A stretch of 64,000 bases of DNA, taken from contig NZ_JAJIRQ010000007.1 in NCBI RefSeq assembly GCF_025717605.1, forward strand, positions 1-64,000, read 5' to 3'. A model generated the notes under the pieces. That model saw only the letters and a program-made list of their open reading frames with translations. It did not search any database and was not told the origin of the DNA. The translations under genes and the position numbers were made by a program. Numbering within the stretch: the stretch's first letter is position 1; each line of letters opens with the position of its first letter. This stretch comes from Paucibacter sp. TC2R-5. Lineage in GTDB: Bacteria; Pseudomonadota; Gammaproteobacteria; Burkholderiales; Burkholderiaceae_C. Of this stretch, positions 54,745 to 63,210 are shown in pieces.

Positions 54745-55728
54745 TCAAGCCTGCACCGAAACGCGTGGGTTGAAAGCGCTGAACTGCGCCGCCATGCTGC
54801 GGTAGGCGTCTTCGGCCGCCTGCGTGTCGGCCGGCGGCAGCTGCACTTGCAACACCGCGTAGAGATCGCCGGCCGCACCGGCATTGAAGGCCGGCAAGCC
54901 GCGCCCTTTGAGCCGGAGCTTGCGCCCGCTTTCGGACGCCGGCGGCACCGTCAGGGCCAGCTCGCCGTCAGGGGTTTGCAAGGCCACCGTCGCACCCAAG
55001 GCCGCCTCCCAGGGTGCCAGCGGCAGGTCCATGAACACATCGCCGCCCTCGACCCGAAAGCGCGCATCCGGCAAAAACGCAATCTCAAGATAGAGATCCC
55101 CTGGGGGCGCATCGCTGGCGCCAGCATGACCCTGCCCCGCCAGCCGCAGATGCTGACCGGCCTGTATGCCTTTGGGGATGCGGATCTGGATGCGCTTGTT
55201 TTGCATGCGCGCGGCGCCGCCCGCGTCAAGCATGGGCACATGCAAGGTGATGGTGCGCTCGGCGCCCCGATAGGCATCCAGCAAAGCAATGCTGACCTTG
55301 GCATGCTGGTCTGCACCGGCGCGTTGCGAGAAGTCATGCGGCGCGCCTCGGCCCTTGCCACGCCCGGCTTGGCGGCCAAACAAGGCCTCGAAGAAGCTGC
55401 TGTGGCTGCCGTCCGGACCGTTCGCGCCGTTCGGCCCACCCGCGAATTCGCCGCCTTCGAAGGCAAAACCATCGCTCCAACCCGGCGCCGGCTTGAACGC
55501 CTTGCCGCCTTGCGCGTCTTTGTCGATCGCGTCATAGGCGGCGCGCCGCTCCACATCACAAAGCGCCTCATGCGCCTCCGCGACCTCTTTGAAGCGGGCC
55601 TCCGCGTCGGGCTCTTTGCTGACGTCGGGGTGGTACTTGCGCGCCAGCTTGCGATAGGCGCGCTTGATCTGATCGGCCGTGGCGCTGCGCTCAAGCCCTA
55701 GCGTGCGGTAATAGTCCTTGAACTCCAT
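54745..55728 (-). CDS. cbpA: DnaJ-class co-chaperone CbpA
   Basis: 327 residues. An N-terminal J-domain (residues 5-70) has the HPD motif at 33-35 (KYHPDVS), followed by a Gly/Phe/Asn-rich linker and two C-terminal substrate-binding domains (from about 120) with RIPKGIQAGQHLRLAGQGH. No zinc finger, so it is the class II CbpA type. It stimulates DnaK and binds curved DNA in stationary phase in E. coli. It pairs with cbpM and diverges from the crp cluster. Motif copy C lies 102 bp upstream. Confidence 0.94.
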   Translation of the reverse strand: MEFKDYYRTLGLERSATADQIKRAYRKLARKYHPDVSKEPDAEARFKEVAEAHEALCDVERRAAYDAIDKDAQGGKAFKPAPGWSDGFAFEGGEFAGGPNGANGPDGSHSSFFEALFGRQAGRGKGRGAPHDFSQRAGADQHAKVSIALLDAYRGAERTITLHVPMLDAGGAARMQNKRIQIRIPKGIQAGQHLRLAGQGHAGASDAPPGDLYLEIAFLPDARFRVEGGDVFMDLPLAPWEAALGATVALQTPDGELALTVPPASESGRKLRLKGRGLPAFNAGAAGDLYAVLQVQLPPADTQAAEDAYRSMAAQFSAFNPRVSVQA

Positions 55729-55822
55729 GGCTTGGGGCTTCCGCTGTCAGTGAATGCGCAACGCTGGCCCTCAGGGCCGCGCTTGCTGCCCGGCATTTAG
55801 CTCGGCGGCGACACGCTCGGTC

Positions 55823-55838
55823 TGTGCGCCAGCGCACA
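55823..55838 (-). promoter_or_regulatory. Shared stress-region motif, copy C
   Basis: TGTGCGCCAGCGCACA. Towards cbpA it reads TGTGCGCTGGCGCACA then GACCGAGCG. It has the best symmetry of the five copies and lies between cbpA and the first crp gene, so either could be controlled. The rest of the 302-bp gap (55729-56030) has no gene. Confidence 0.65.
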
Positions 55839-55990
55839 CAAGCGGCGGCATTTCTCGCCTGCATTGCGCCAGAGCAACGCGCTCACCGGTCAGCCCCCCT
55901 AACTTCATCAGCAGGGCCGTTTCAGCCACGGTAGCCGTCTACACTGCCGGTTCAACCTGACCAGGCCCCTCACCGCAAGCTTTCGCCGTT

Positions 55991-56009
55991 ATTGGCCGTA
56001 TTCGCCAAT
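55991..56009. promoter_or_regulatory. Inverted repeat before the first crp gene
   Basis: ATTGGC-N7-GCCAAT, 22 bp before the ATG of the first Crp/Fnr gene. It is a candidate operator or autoregulatory site; the evidence is symmetry only. Confidence 0.35.
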
Positions 56010-56030
56010 ATTCGCCGCCTGGAGTTTCTG

Positions 56031-56750
56031 ATGGGTGCCCCCTCAAACCTTCGCAAGAATCACCTGCTCGACGCCCTGCCCGAGCCGGAGTGGCAGCGCC
56101 TGCTGCCTCATCTGGAGAGCGTGGACATGCCGCTGGGCTTGGTGCTGTACGAGCCAGGCAGCACGCTCAGCCATGTCTACTTCCCCACCAGCGCGATCGT
56201 GTCTTTGCTCTACGTGATGCAAAACGGCGCTTCGGCCGAGATCGCTGTGGTCGGCTTTGAGGGCCTGCTGGGCATCTCACTCTTCATGGGCGGCGATTCG
56301 ACGCCCAGCCGTGCGGTGGTGCAAAGCGCGGGCCAAGGCCTGCGGATGAAGGCGCAGGCCATCAAGGACGAGTTCAAGCGTTCCGGCCCGGTGATGCACT
56401 TGCTGCTGCGCTACACGCAGGCGCTGATCACGCAGATGTCCCAAACCGCGGTTTGCAACCGCCACCATTCGCTCGACCAGCAACTCTGCCGCTGGCTCTT
56501 GCTGAGCCTGGACCGCCTGCGCGGCCAAGAGCTGGTCATGACCCAGGAGCTGATCGCCAATATGCTGGGCGTGCGCCGCGAGGGCGTGACCGAGAGTGCC
56601 TTGAAGCTGAGCCAAGCCGGCTTGATCCGCTATGCGCGCGGCCATATCACGGTGCTGGACCGCCCCGGGCTGGAGCGGCGCAGCTGTGAATGCTATGCCG
56701 TGGTGAAAGAGGAATACAAGCGCTTGCTGCCCAGCATCCTGGCAGTTTGA
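56031..56750 (+). CDS. Crp/Fnr-family regulator, tandem copy 1
   Basis: 239 residues from the ATG at 56031, preceded by GGAG (56021-56024). A cyclic-nucleotide-binding-like beta domain (about 10-130: YFPTSAIVSLLYVMQNGASAEIAVVGFEGLLGISLFMGG) is followed by a helix-turn-helix (about 165-225) with TQELIANMLGVRREGVTESALKL. No FNR-type cysteine cluster is seen, and the exact cAMP ligands are not evident, so the signal is unknown. The recognition helix keeps an R-E pair in the position that reads TGTG half-sites in Crp. It is about 45 percent similar by eye to copy 2. Confidence 0.92.
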   Translation: MGAPSNLRKNHLLDALPEPEWQRLLPHLESVDMPLGLVLYEPGSTLSHVYFPTSAIVSLLYVMQNGASAEIAVVGFEGLLGISLFMGGDSTPSRAVVQSAGQGLRMKAQAIKDEFKRSGPVMHLLLRYTQALITQMSQTAVCNRHHSLDQQLCRWLLLSLDRLRGQELVMTQELIANMLGVRREGVTESALKLSQAGLIRYARGHITVLDRPGLERRSCECYAVVKEEYKRLLPSILAV

Positions 56751-56896
56751 TTCGCGCTGCTTCGAGCCAGCGAACCAAGCTCCCCAGTTTGGCTGCATCT
56801 GTAGGACAGAGTTGACAGCAGCATCAGCCCCCGGCTGATGTTCAGCGAGGCGGTGCAAGGCAAAGATGGAAGCTCCAAAACGCATCGGAGCCCGTC

Positions 56897-57622
56897 ATGA
56901 AACCAAAGCTCTTCCCGAGCTGCGAGCCGCGCCAGAATCAATTGCTGGCCAATTTACCTTACGAGGATCTGGCACCTTGGGCTGCAGCGCTGGAACCGGT
57001 GGCGCTGAGCCTGGGCCAGGTGCTGTGCGAGTCAGGCAGCACGGCGGCCTATGCCTATTTCCCGACCACGGCCATTGTCTCGCTGCTCTACCTGACGCAG
57101 GACGGCGAGTCGACCGAGATCGCCGTGGTGGGCCGCGACGGCATGGTCGGCGTTTCGCTCTTCATGGGCGGCAACGCCACGCCCAGCCGCTCGGTGGTGC
57201 AAAGCGCGGGCATGGGGCTGCGCCTGCCGGCCCATCTGGTCAAGCAGGCCGTCACCAACGCCGGCGCCCTCCAGGCCATGCTGCTGAGCTACACCCAGAC
57301 CTTGATGGCGCAGGTGGCCCAGACCGCCGCCTGCAACCGCTACCACTCCATCGACCAACTCCTGTGCCGACGCCTGCTGATGGGCTTGGACCGCTTGCCC
57401 AGCGAGGCCATGATGATGACGCAAGAACTGCTGGCCAATCTGCTCGGCGTGCGCCGCGAGGGCGTGACCGCCGCCGCGCTCAAGCTCAGCCAGGCCGGCC
57501 TGATCAGCTATAGCCGAGGCCGCATTGCGGTGCTGGACCGCGAGCGACTGGAACAAAGAATGGGCTGCCCCGCCCCAACCGCCAAGCCGCGCAGAACAGC
57601 GCCAATGCAAATGGCCGCGTGA
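56897..57622 (+). CDS. Crp/Fnr-family regulator, tandem copy 2
   Basis: 241 residues from the ATG at 56897. It has the same plan as copy 1: YFPTTAIVSLLYLTQDGESTEIAVVGRDGMVGVSLFMGG in the sensor domain and TQELLANLLGVRREGVTAAALKLSQAGLI in the helix-turn-helix. The C-terminus ends in a short Lys/Arg/Pro tail. The helix is nearly identical to that of copy 1, so both may bind the same site. The ligand is unknown. 146 bp separate it from copy 1. Confidence 0.92.
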   Translation: MKPKLFPSCEPRQNQLLANLPYEDLAPWAAALEPVALSLGQVLCESGSTAAYAYFPTTAIVSLLYLTQDGESTEIAVVGRDGMVGVSLFMGGNATPSRSVVQSAGMGLRLPAHLVKQAVTNAGALQAMLLSYTQTLMAQVAQTAACNRYHSIDQLLCRRLLMGLDRLPSEAMMMTQELLANLLGVRREGVTAAALKLSQAGLISYSRGRIAVLDRERLEQRMGCPAPTAKPRRTAPMQMAA

Positions 57623-57735
57623 ACATGACATGAGCACGACCGCGCAGCCAACCGCGCTTGAACGGCCCTGAGAAGGTCTCAGGGAACGAATCCGAACCAC
57701 AAGCACGGGGTCATCCATACCCCGGGAGCGTCATC

Positions 57736-58428
57736 TTGACCCAGGCCGACAACCACCTGCTTGAGCTGCTGCCGATGCCCTCAAAGGAGCGCCTGCTTGC
57801 ACTTTGCGAGCCGGTGCAGCTGCGCTTGTCCGAACGCCTCAGCGAGCCCGATCAGCCCTGCAGCCATGTCTACTTTCCGGTTGATGCCTTTGTGTCCCTG
57901 CTGGCCTTGACCGATGGGCATCCCGGCCTGGAAGTCGGCATGGTCGGGCGCGAAGGCATGGTAGGGGCGCATCTGGTGCTGGGCGTCGACCATGCACCCG
58001 TACGCGCCCTGGTGCAAGGCACGGGCCTGGCGTGGCGGCTTGCGGCGGACAGTTTCCAGGCCGAGCTGGCGCTCAGCCCAAGCCTGCACAGCCTGCTGCA
58101 ACGCTTCGTCTATGTGTTGATGGCGCAGACCGCGCGCTGCGCCAGCTGTTTGCGCTTTCACCTGATCTTGCCGCGCCTGGCGCGCTGCCTGCTGATGAGC
58201 CATGACCGGGCGCATGCCAATGACTTCTACGTCACCCATGAATTTCTGGCCGATATGCTGGGCGTGCGCCGCGTCGGTGTCACACAGGCGGCCGGCAAGC
58301 TGCAAAGCCAGGGCTTGATCGCCTACCACCGGGGCCATGTCTCGGTGCTGCACCGGGCCGGCCTTGAGGCTGCAGCCTGCAGCTGCTACGGCCTGGACAA
58401 TGCGCTCTACGCCAAACATCTAAGCTGA
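57736..58428 (+). CDS. Crp/Fnr-family regulator, tandem copy 3
   Basis: 230 residues. I chose the TTG at 57736, which follows GGGAGCG at about 7 bases and gives an N-terminus (ADNHLLELLP) that aligns with copies 1 and 2; a longer TTG start (57658) and an ATG at 57775 are alternatives. The sensor domain (VYFPVDAFVSLLALTDGHPG) and the helix-turn-helix (THEFLADMLGVRRVGVTQAAGKL) follow the family, but the recognition helix has RRVGVT where copies 1 and 2 have RREGVT, so its site specificity may differ. A terminator follows. Confidence 0.88.
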   Translation: MTQADNHLLELLPMPSKERLLALCEPVQLRLSERLSEPDQPCSHVYFPVDAFVSLLALTDGHPGLEVGMVGREGMVGAHLVLGVDHAPVRALVQGTGLAWRLAADSFQAELALSPSLHSLLQRFVYVLMAQTARCASCLRFHLILPRLARCLLMSHDRAHANDFYVTHEFLADMLGVRRVGVTQAAGKLQSQGLIAYHRGHVSVLHRAGLEAAACSCYGLDNALYAKHLS

Positions 58429-58510
58429 ATCGGGCTTCAGTTTGGCTCCGCATAGGGGCAATAAGCCTACGCCATAACTTCAAAACAAAGCGGCAAGAAA
58501 AGCAGACGAG

Positions 58511-58550
58511 AAAAAGGGCGGGCGCCAAAACATGCGCGCCCGCCCTTTGT
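58511..58550. terminator. Bidirectional terminator between crp copy 3 and the PEP-CTERM gene
   Basis: Perfect 13-bp stem (58513-58525 and 58536-58548, AAAGGGCGGGCGC) with T-runs on both sides. It serves the convergent genes ending at 58428 and 58567. Confidence 0.85.
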
Positions 58551-58566
58551 CAAGTCAAGGCTGTGT

Positions 58567-59391
58567 TCAGCTCTTGCTGCTGCGGCGACGGGCCACAAAT
58601 GTGAGCGCGGCCAAGCCGGCCAGCATCAGCAAATAGGTCTCAGGCTCCGGCACGGCGGCGGTGAAGTTGATCGATCCGCCACCTTGGCTGATCAAGAAGC
58701 CGCCTGCCATCGGCGAGACCTGCGAGCTCGTGTTGGTGAAGGCCGTGATGGCCTGGCTGAAAAAAGGCGCCGGCAGCTGGAAGAAGCCGCCCTGGCCAGG
58801 TGCCACTTCAAAGGTCAAACTGGCCGCAGCCGAGGGCGTGAAATGCACACCGTCGCCGCTCGGAATCGACACCACGCCACCCGAGATCAGGCTGCCGCTT
58901 GCCAGCACCACTTCGCCGCTGGCGGTCTCGGTGGGCGTGCTGCCGCTGAAGCCGAAGCTGGCCGGACCGTTATAGCCGTACATCGTGTAGTTGAGCGAGG
59001 TCAAGGCGCCGAACGTGATGCCCTGCGCCGGATTGCCACCGGAAGTGACACCGCTGCCGCTGAAGGCAATGTACATGCCGTAGCTGCTGTTCAGGCCGGC
59101 CGGCGTGAATGTAGAGCCGCCCAACTGCAGGGCACTGAAGGACAGATAGCCGCTTTCCGTGAAGCTGCCGCCAGGGCCAGAAAGGACGGACGAGTAGTTG
59201 GAGATTAGGATGTTGTCGCCCGTGAATGCGGCACCAGCCAAACCAGCCGCCGCCGGGTTGAAAGTGAATTGCGGCAAGGCATCGGCCGAGGCGCTGGCGC
59301 AAACCGCCGCCAATGCCAATGCCATGCCGCTGCGCTGCAATAGCGGCTTGAAGAAGGAAGATGAAGAAGAGGAAGAGGAAGAGGAAGTCAT
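58567..59391 (-). CDS. PEP-CTERM sorting-domain exported protein
   Basis: 274 residues from the ATG at 59391, with TTGGAG upstream. The N-terminus has a run of ten serines, then a signal helix (GMALALAAVCASASADALP). The middle is Ser/Gly-rich with no known domain. The C-terminus AVPEPETYLLMLAGLAALTF plus Arg-rich end (VARRRSSKS) is the PEP-CTERM sorting signal recognised by an exosortase encoded elsewhere. It is likely a surface or extracellular-matrix protein. Copy D of the shared motif lies 150 bp upstream. Confidence 0.9.
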   Translation of the reverse strand: MTSSSSSSSSSSFFKPLLQRSGMALALAAVCASASADALPQFTFNPAAAGLAGAAFTGDNILISNYSSVLSGPGGSFTESGYLSFSALQLGGSTFTPAGLNSSYGMYIAFSGSGVTSGGNPAQGITFGALTSLNYTMYGYNGPASFGFSGSTPTETASGEVVLASGSLISGGVVSIPSGDGVHFTPSAAASLTFEVAPGQGGFFQLPAPFFSQAITAFTNTSSQVSPMAGGFLISQGGGSINFTAAVPEPETYLLMLAGLAALTFVARRRSSKS

Positions 59392-59533
59392 GCTGATACT
59401 CCAAGATACTGGACAACACCGGACGGGATGCCCGGCGTTTTCTTTCCTAAGCTCATGGCACCGGCTCTTGGATAGCAAGGGGACCAAACAATGAGCTTAG
59501 GTCTGAAGAATAGAAACTTCGTGCTGCCGGTTC

Positions 59534-59549
59534 TGTGCGTTAGCGCACC
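59534..59549 (-). promoter_or_regulatory. Shared stress-region motif, copy D
   Basis: Plus strand TGTGCGTTAGCGCACC. Towards the PEP-CTERM gene it reads GGTGCGCTAACGCACA then GAACCGGCAG. Confidence 0.6.
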
Positions 59550-59624
59550 CAAACGCAGACATAAAACGCTGACATAAAGCGCTGACTTCTTGGCAGCCGA
59601 GCATCAGCGCGGGGCAAGCCCAAG

Positions 59625-60272
59625 TCAGGGCGTAAAACCAGGTGCTCGCACCAGGTCGGCCAGCAGTTTTTGCAGCGCTTGATTCGCCGCAATCACGCCA
59701 CCGGCGGCGTCCTCGCTGGGCGCCGCCTCGCGTACATCGAACTCGCGGCTGGCCAAGACCCGGCGCGTCGCGTTGTCGAGCAAGCTGGCCCGCAGCGTCA
59801 GCCGCAGCTGGCTGGGTATATGGGAGAAGTCCTGCTGCAAGCGGATCAGTTCGGTGTCCAGGCTGAAATCCGCAGCCGCCGCGCTGGGCGCTGCAAAGAC
59901 GGCTCGAAAGCCGCCGCCCGCCTCAAAGGCAGCCAGCAAGAGCGGCGCCAACATCCGCGCCGGCGTGTCCGCCCATTCATGCTTGGCAAAGTAGTCAAGG
60001 CGGTAGGGTTCACGCAGGTAGATGATGCGGCGGCTGTCGAAGCCGGCGGCGGCCTGCGGCGGGTTGATGCGCAAGCTGGCTTGCACCGGCGCTATCTTCA
60101 GGCTTGGCAGGCTTGCCAGGCTTGGCAAGGCCCGCGCTGCGCTGTCCCAGGTCAGCAGATGCAAGGTCGGCGGTGGCGCAGGCTTGGGCAGCAAGCTGCC
60201 GCAAGCGCCCAAGCCCAGCAAGATGACCGCGCAAACAAGGCGTAAAACACCCGCAAGCAGATTTGGTTTCAT
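59625..60272 (-). CDS. ABC-type transport auxiliary lipoprotein (PqiC/Mla-associated type)
   Basis: 215 residues. A lipoprotein signal ends LLGLGACGSLL. The mature part has the auxiliary-component pattern: IIYLREPYRLDYFAKHEWADTPARMLAPLLLAAFEAGGGF (from about residue 88) and LDTELIRLQQDFSHIPSQLRL. It probably sits in the outer membrane or periplasm and works with the MCE protein. It overlaps the mlaD gene by 4 bases (ATGA). Last gene of the operon. Confidence 0.87.
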   Translation of the reverse strand: MKPNLLAGVLRLVCAVILLGLGACGSLLPKPAPPPTLHLLTWDSAARALPSLASLPSLKIAPVQASLRINPPQAAAGFDSRRIIYLREPYRLDYFAKHEWADTPARMLAPLLLAAFEAGGGFRAVFAAPSAAAADFSLDTELIRLQQDFSHIPSQLRLTLRASLLDNATRRVLASREFDVREAAPSEDAAGGVIAANQALQKLLADLVRAPGFTP

Positions 60273-61234
60273 GGTCTTTCCTCTCTCGGCTTGCGCGTGG
60301 GTTCAAGCGCTTCGCCTGGGCCATCGGGCACCGCGCCCTGGCCCAGAATCAGCGCGCCGGGGTTGCGCTCGGCCTGCTCGCTCAAGCGCCGCAACGAGGC
60401 GGCAAGCACAGCCATCTCGCCCATCAGCTGCTGCAGCTCGGGCAAGGCCACGGCGCTGAAGCGCTTGATGTCGCCGCCCACATCGACCACGGTGCGGCCC
60501 GCGCTGCTGCTGGCTTGCGCGGTCTCAAGCCCCATGCGCTCGACAGCCAGCGCCGCGCTGTCAATGCGGGCCAGCAAGGGCCCGGCTTGACGCTTGAGCT
60601 GTCCGGTCAATTCAGCACTGTTGTCAAAGGTTTTCGCCGCGCTGTTCAGGCCGGCATCAATCGTGCTGCGCCGCTCGGCCAGGGTATGGGTCAACAAAGC
60701 GATATCGGCCAATGTGCTGCTGAAGGCCTTTTGATTCTGCGGGCTCAGCAAGGCATTGAGGCTGGTCGACGTACTGTCGAGCTTGGTCAAGACCGTGGTC
60801 AACACATTCTCCAATCGAGCACTGAGCGAGGGCTTGCTGCGAATCAGCGGATAACGCTCGGGCGCCACCGCCTGCAGCGGCGCAGAGCTTGCGGCGCCGC
60901 CGTCCAGCTCCACATAGGCAATCCCGGTCAGACCCTGGGTCTTGAGTACGGCGACGGTGTCAACGCGGATCGGCGTGCCCCGGTCGATGGCAAACAGCAG
61001 GCGCACCCGCTTGGGGTTCGCAGCGTCGAGGCCGATCGCCTGCACCTTGCCCACATCCACGCCCATGTATTTGACCGGCGCGTTCAGGTTCAGACCCGCC
61101 ACCGACTCTTCCATGATTGAAAGATAGATGTCTTGCCTGGTTTGCCAAGCGCCGCCCGAGGCCAGCCACAGCAGGCCCGCGATCAGCGCCGCGCCGAGCA
61201 CAAGCACAAAGCCGCCGACCAAGGCAAAGTTCAC
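60269..61234 (-). CDS. MlaD-like MCE-domain protein
   Basis: 321 residues. One N-terminal transmembrane helix (about 5-27) is followed by an MCE domain (about 38-120: LNLNAPVKYMGVDVGKVQAIGL) and a long helical C-terminal part (about 150-290) that may form a tunnel needle. It binds lipid in the periplasm as part of an ABC lipid transporter. The overlap with the ATPase gene is 4 bases. It is longer than E. coli MlaD (183 residues). Confidence 0.92.
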   Translation of the reverse strand: MNFALVGGFVLVLGAALIAGLLWLASGGAWQTRQDIYLSIMEESVAGLNLNAPVKYMGVDVGKVQAIGLDAANPKRVRLLFAIDRGTPIRVDTVAVLKTQGLTGIAYVELDGGAASSAPLQAVAPERYPLIRSKPSLSARLENVLTTVLTKLDSTSTSLNALLSPQNQKAFSSTLADIALLTHTLAERRSTIDAGLNSAAKTFDNSAELTGQLKRQAGPLLARIDSAALAVERMGLETAQASSSAGRTVVDVGGDIKRFSAVALPELQQLMGEMAVLAASLRRLSEQAERNPGALILGQGAVPDGPGEALEPTRKPREERP

Positions 61235-62067
61235 TTTGGTTTCGATGGCGTGCTCCCGGCTTCTTGTTCTTCTGTCGGCTGCTTTGCCTGCTGTTGCGCC
61301 TGGCGGCCGCGTGGGCCGTCAAAAAATTGCCGCACCGCCGGCAGCTGCATGGCGGCCAACTCCTTCATCGAACCTACACCCGCCACGCCGCCATCGGCCA
61401 GCACCGCGACCCGGTCGGCCACCTGCCAGAGCAGGTCCAGATCATGGGTGATCATCACGATCGTCAGACCAAACAGCTCGCGCAGCTTGAGCACCAACTC
61501 GTCGACGCCGGCGGCGCTGACCGGGTCCAGCCCGGCGGTGGGCTCGTCCAGAAACAGCAGCTCCGGGTCCAGCGCCAGCGCCCGCGCCAGCGATGCACGC
61601 TTGAGCATGCCGCCGCTCAGCTCGGTCGGATACTGCGCGCCCACCTCGGGTTTCAAGCCTGCCAGCTGCAACTTCCAGGCCGCCAGTTCGTTGATCAGAC
61701 CATCGTTCAACTCGGTGTGTTCGCGCAGCGGCAGGCCGATGTTCTCCAGCACCGTCAAGCTGCCAAACAGTCCGCCATGCTGAAACATCACACCCCAGCG
61801 CCGGCGCAAGGCCAAAGCATCCGCGTCGCTGATGCCTTGCAGCGCCACACCGCAAATGCTGACCGTGCCGGCATTGGGCTGCTGCAAGAGAATCATCTCG
61901 CGCAACAGGGTCGATTTGCCGGAACCGCTGCCGCCAATCAGCGCGAAGATCTCGGCCCGCCGCACGCCCAGGCTGATGTCGCGGTGGACGACGTGATCAC
62001 CAAAGCTGGTGCTGACGCCGGCCATTTCAATCACGGTGTCGGTTTGCGAGGCGGCAGCGTTGCTCAT
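61231..62067 (-). CDS. MlaF-like ABC transporter ATPase
   Basis: 278 residues. Walker A is in ALIGGSGSGKSTLLREM, the signature is LSGGMLKRASLARALALDPE, and Walker B LLFLDEPTAGLDPVSA follows. VMITHDLDLLWQVADRV is the switch region. It powers the MlaE-like permease. It overlaps neighbours by 4 bases on both sides, typical of a tightly coupled operon. Confidence 0.95.
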   Translation of the reverse strand: MSNAAASQTDTVIEMAGVSTSFGDHVVHRDISLGVRRAEIFALIGGSGSGKSTLLREMILLQQPNAGTVSICGVALQGISDADALALRRRWGVMFQHGGLFGSLTVLENIGLPLREHTELNDGLINELAAWKLQLAGLKPEVGAQYPTELSGGMLKRASLARALALDPELLFLDEPTAGLDPVSAAGVDELVLKLRELFGLTIVMITHDLDLLWQVADRVAVLADGGVAGVGSMKELAAMQLPAVRQFFDGPRGRQAQQQAKQPTEEQEAGSTPSKPK

Positions 62068-63200
62068 AGATCCAGCGCGCTGAAGGCGACCGAGAACAAG
62101 GCGTCTGCACTGATGACCAAGAAGATGGACTGCACCACGCTGCGGGTGGTTTGGCGACCGACGCTGTCGGCGCCGCCCTTGGCGCGAAAACCCTGGAAGC
62201 AGCCGACCAGCACGATGATGGCGGCAAACACCGGCGCTTTTCCTATGCCTATCAGGTAGGACGTTACGCTGACGGCCTTGGGGAAACGCTCGATGAATTC
62301 GGTCGGCGTCACGTCCAGCTTGACGCTGGCCATCAGCATGCCGCCCAGCACGCCCAGCACATCGGCGAACAAGGTCAGCAGCGGCAAGGCAATCACCAGG
62401 GCGACCAGCTTGGGCAGCACCAACAACTCCAGCGGCAGCAGCCCCAAGGTGCGCATCGCGTCGATCTCCTCGCTGACGACCATGCTGCCGATCTGCGCCG
62501 CATAGGCCGAGCCCGAGCGGCCAGCAATGATGATGGCGGTAATCAGCGGCGCGAACTCGCGCAGCATTGCCAGACCGACCAGATCGGTGACAAAGATATT
62601 GGCGCCGTACTGGCGCAGCTGGCCCGCGCCTTGGTAGGCCACCACCACGCCGAGCAAGAAGGACATCAGGCCGACGATGGCCAAGGCATCAAGCCCGGCC
62701 AGACGCAGATTGAAAAGCATGGGGCGCCAGCGAAAGCGCGCGGGCTTTGCAAGACAGCGGCCCAAGGCCAGCGCGTTCTCGCCGACGAAACTCAGCAAGG
62801 CCAAGAGCTCAGCGCCAGCGGCCGAGCCGCTCGCCACCGAGCTGCGACCCAGCCGCTCCAGCACACCCGGTCGCGCCCTTGGGGACTCGGCCACCGGCGC
62901 GGTCTTGGCCAGCTGCTCGCCCACCACTCGCAACAAGGCCGTCATGGGCGCGGGCAGATCGACCAGCGGGGCCGGCTGGCCCGCTGTCCCAAGGCGCAGC
63001 AAGAGCTTTTGCAAGACATAGGCGCCGGCACTGTCCAGCGCCTTCACGCCGGCGGCCTCAATCTCCAGCCCGCCGTCCGGCTGGGTCAAGGCTGCGGCAG
63101 CCAGACGCGCCGGCAAGTCACCCATACCCAGCGTCGTCCAGCATCCGGCCAAGACAAGCCGCTGCGGTGTCGCTTGGCAGAAGCTGGCGGCTGCATCCAT
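62064..63200 (-). CDS. MlaE-type permease with fused N-terminal STAS (MlaB-like) domain
   Basis: 378 residues from the ATG at 63200. Residues about 5-105 form a STAS domain (DGGLEIEAAGVKALDSAGAYVLQ), the role played by separate MlaB in E. coli. The permease region (about 155-378) has five or six membrane segments with MLREFAPLITAIIIAGRSGSAYAAQIGSM and MRTLGLLPLELLVLPKL. The reading frame is open upstream to 63551 but that part is Arg/Pro-rich shadow sequence. It overlaps the ATPase gene by 4 bases. Confidence 0.92.
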   Translation of the reverse strand: MDAAASFCQATPQRLVLAGCWTTLGMGDLPARLAAAALTQPDGGLEIEAAGVKALDSAGAYVLQKLLLRLGTAGQPAPLVDLPAPMTALLRVVGEQLAKTAPVAESPRARPGVLERLGRSSVASGSAAGAELLALLSFVGENALALGRCLAKPARFRWRPMLFNLRLAGLDALAIVGLMSFLLGVVVAYQGAGQLRQYGANIFVTDLVGLAMLREFAPLITAIIIAGRSGSAYAAQIGSMVVSEEIDAMRTLGLLPLELLVLPKLVALVIALPLLTLFADVLGVLGGMLMASVKLDVTPTEFIERFPKAVSVTSYLIGIGKAPVFAAIIVLVGCFQGFRAKGGADSVGRQTTRSVVQSIFLVISADALFSVAFSALDL

Positions 63201-63210
63201 GCTGGATGAA

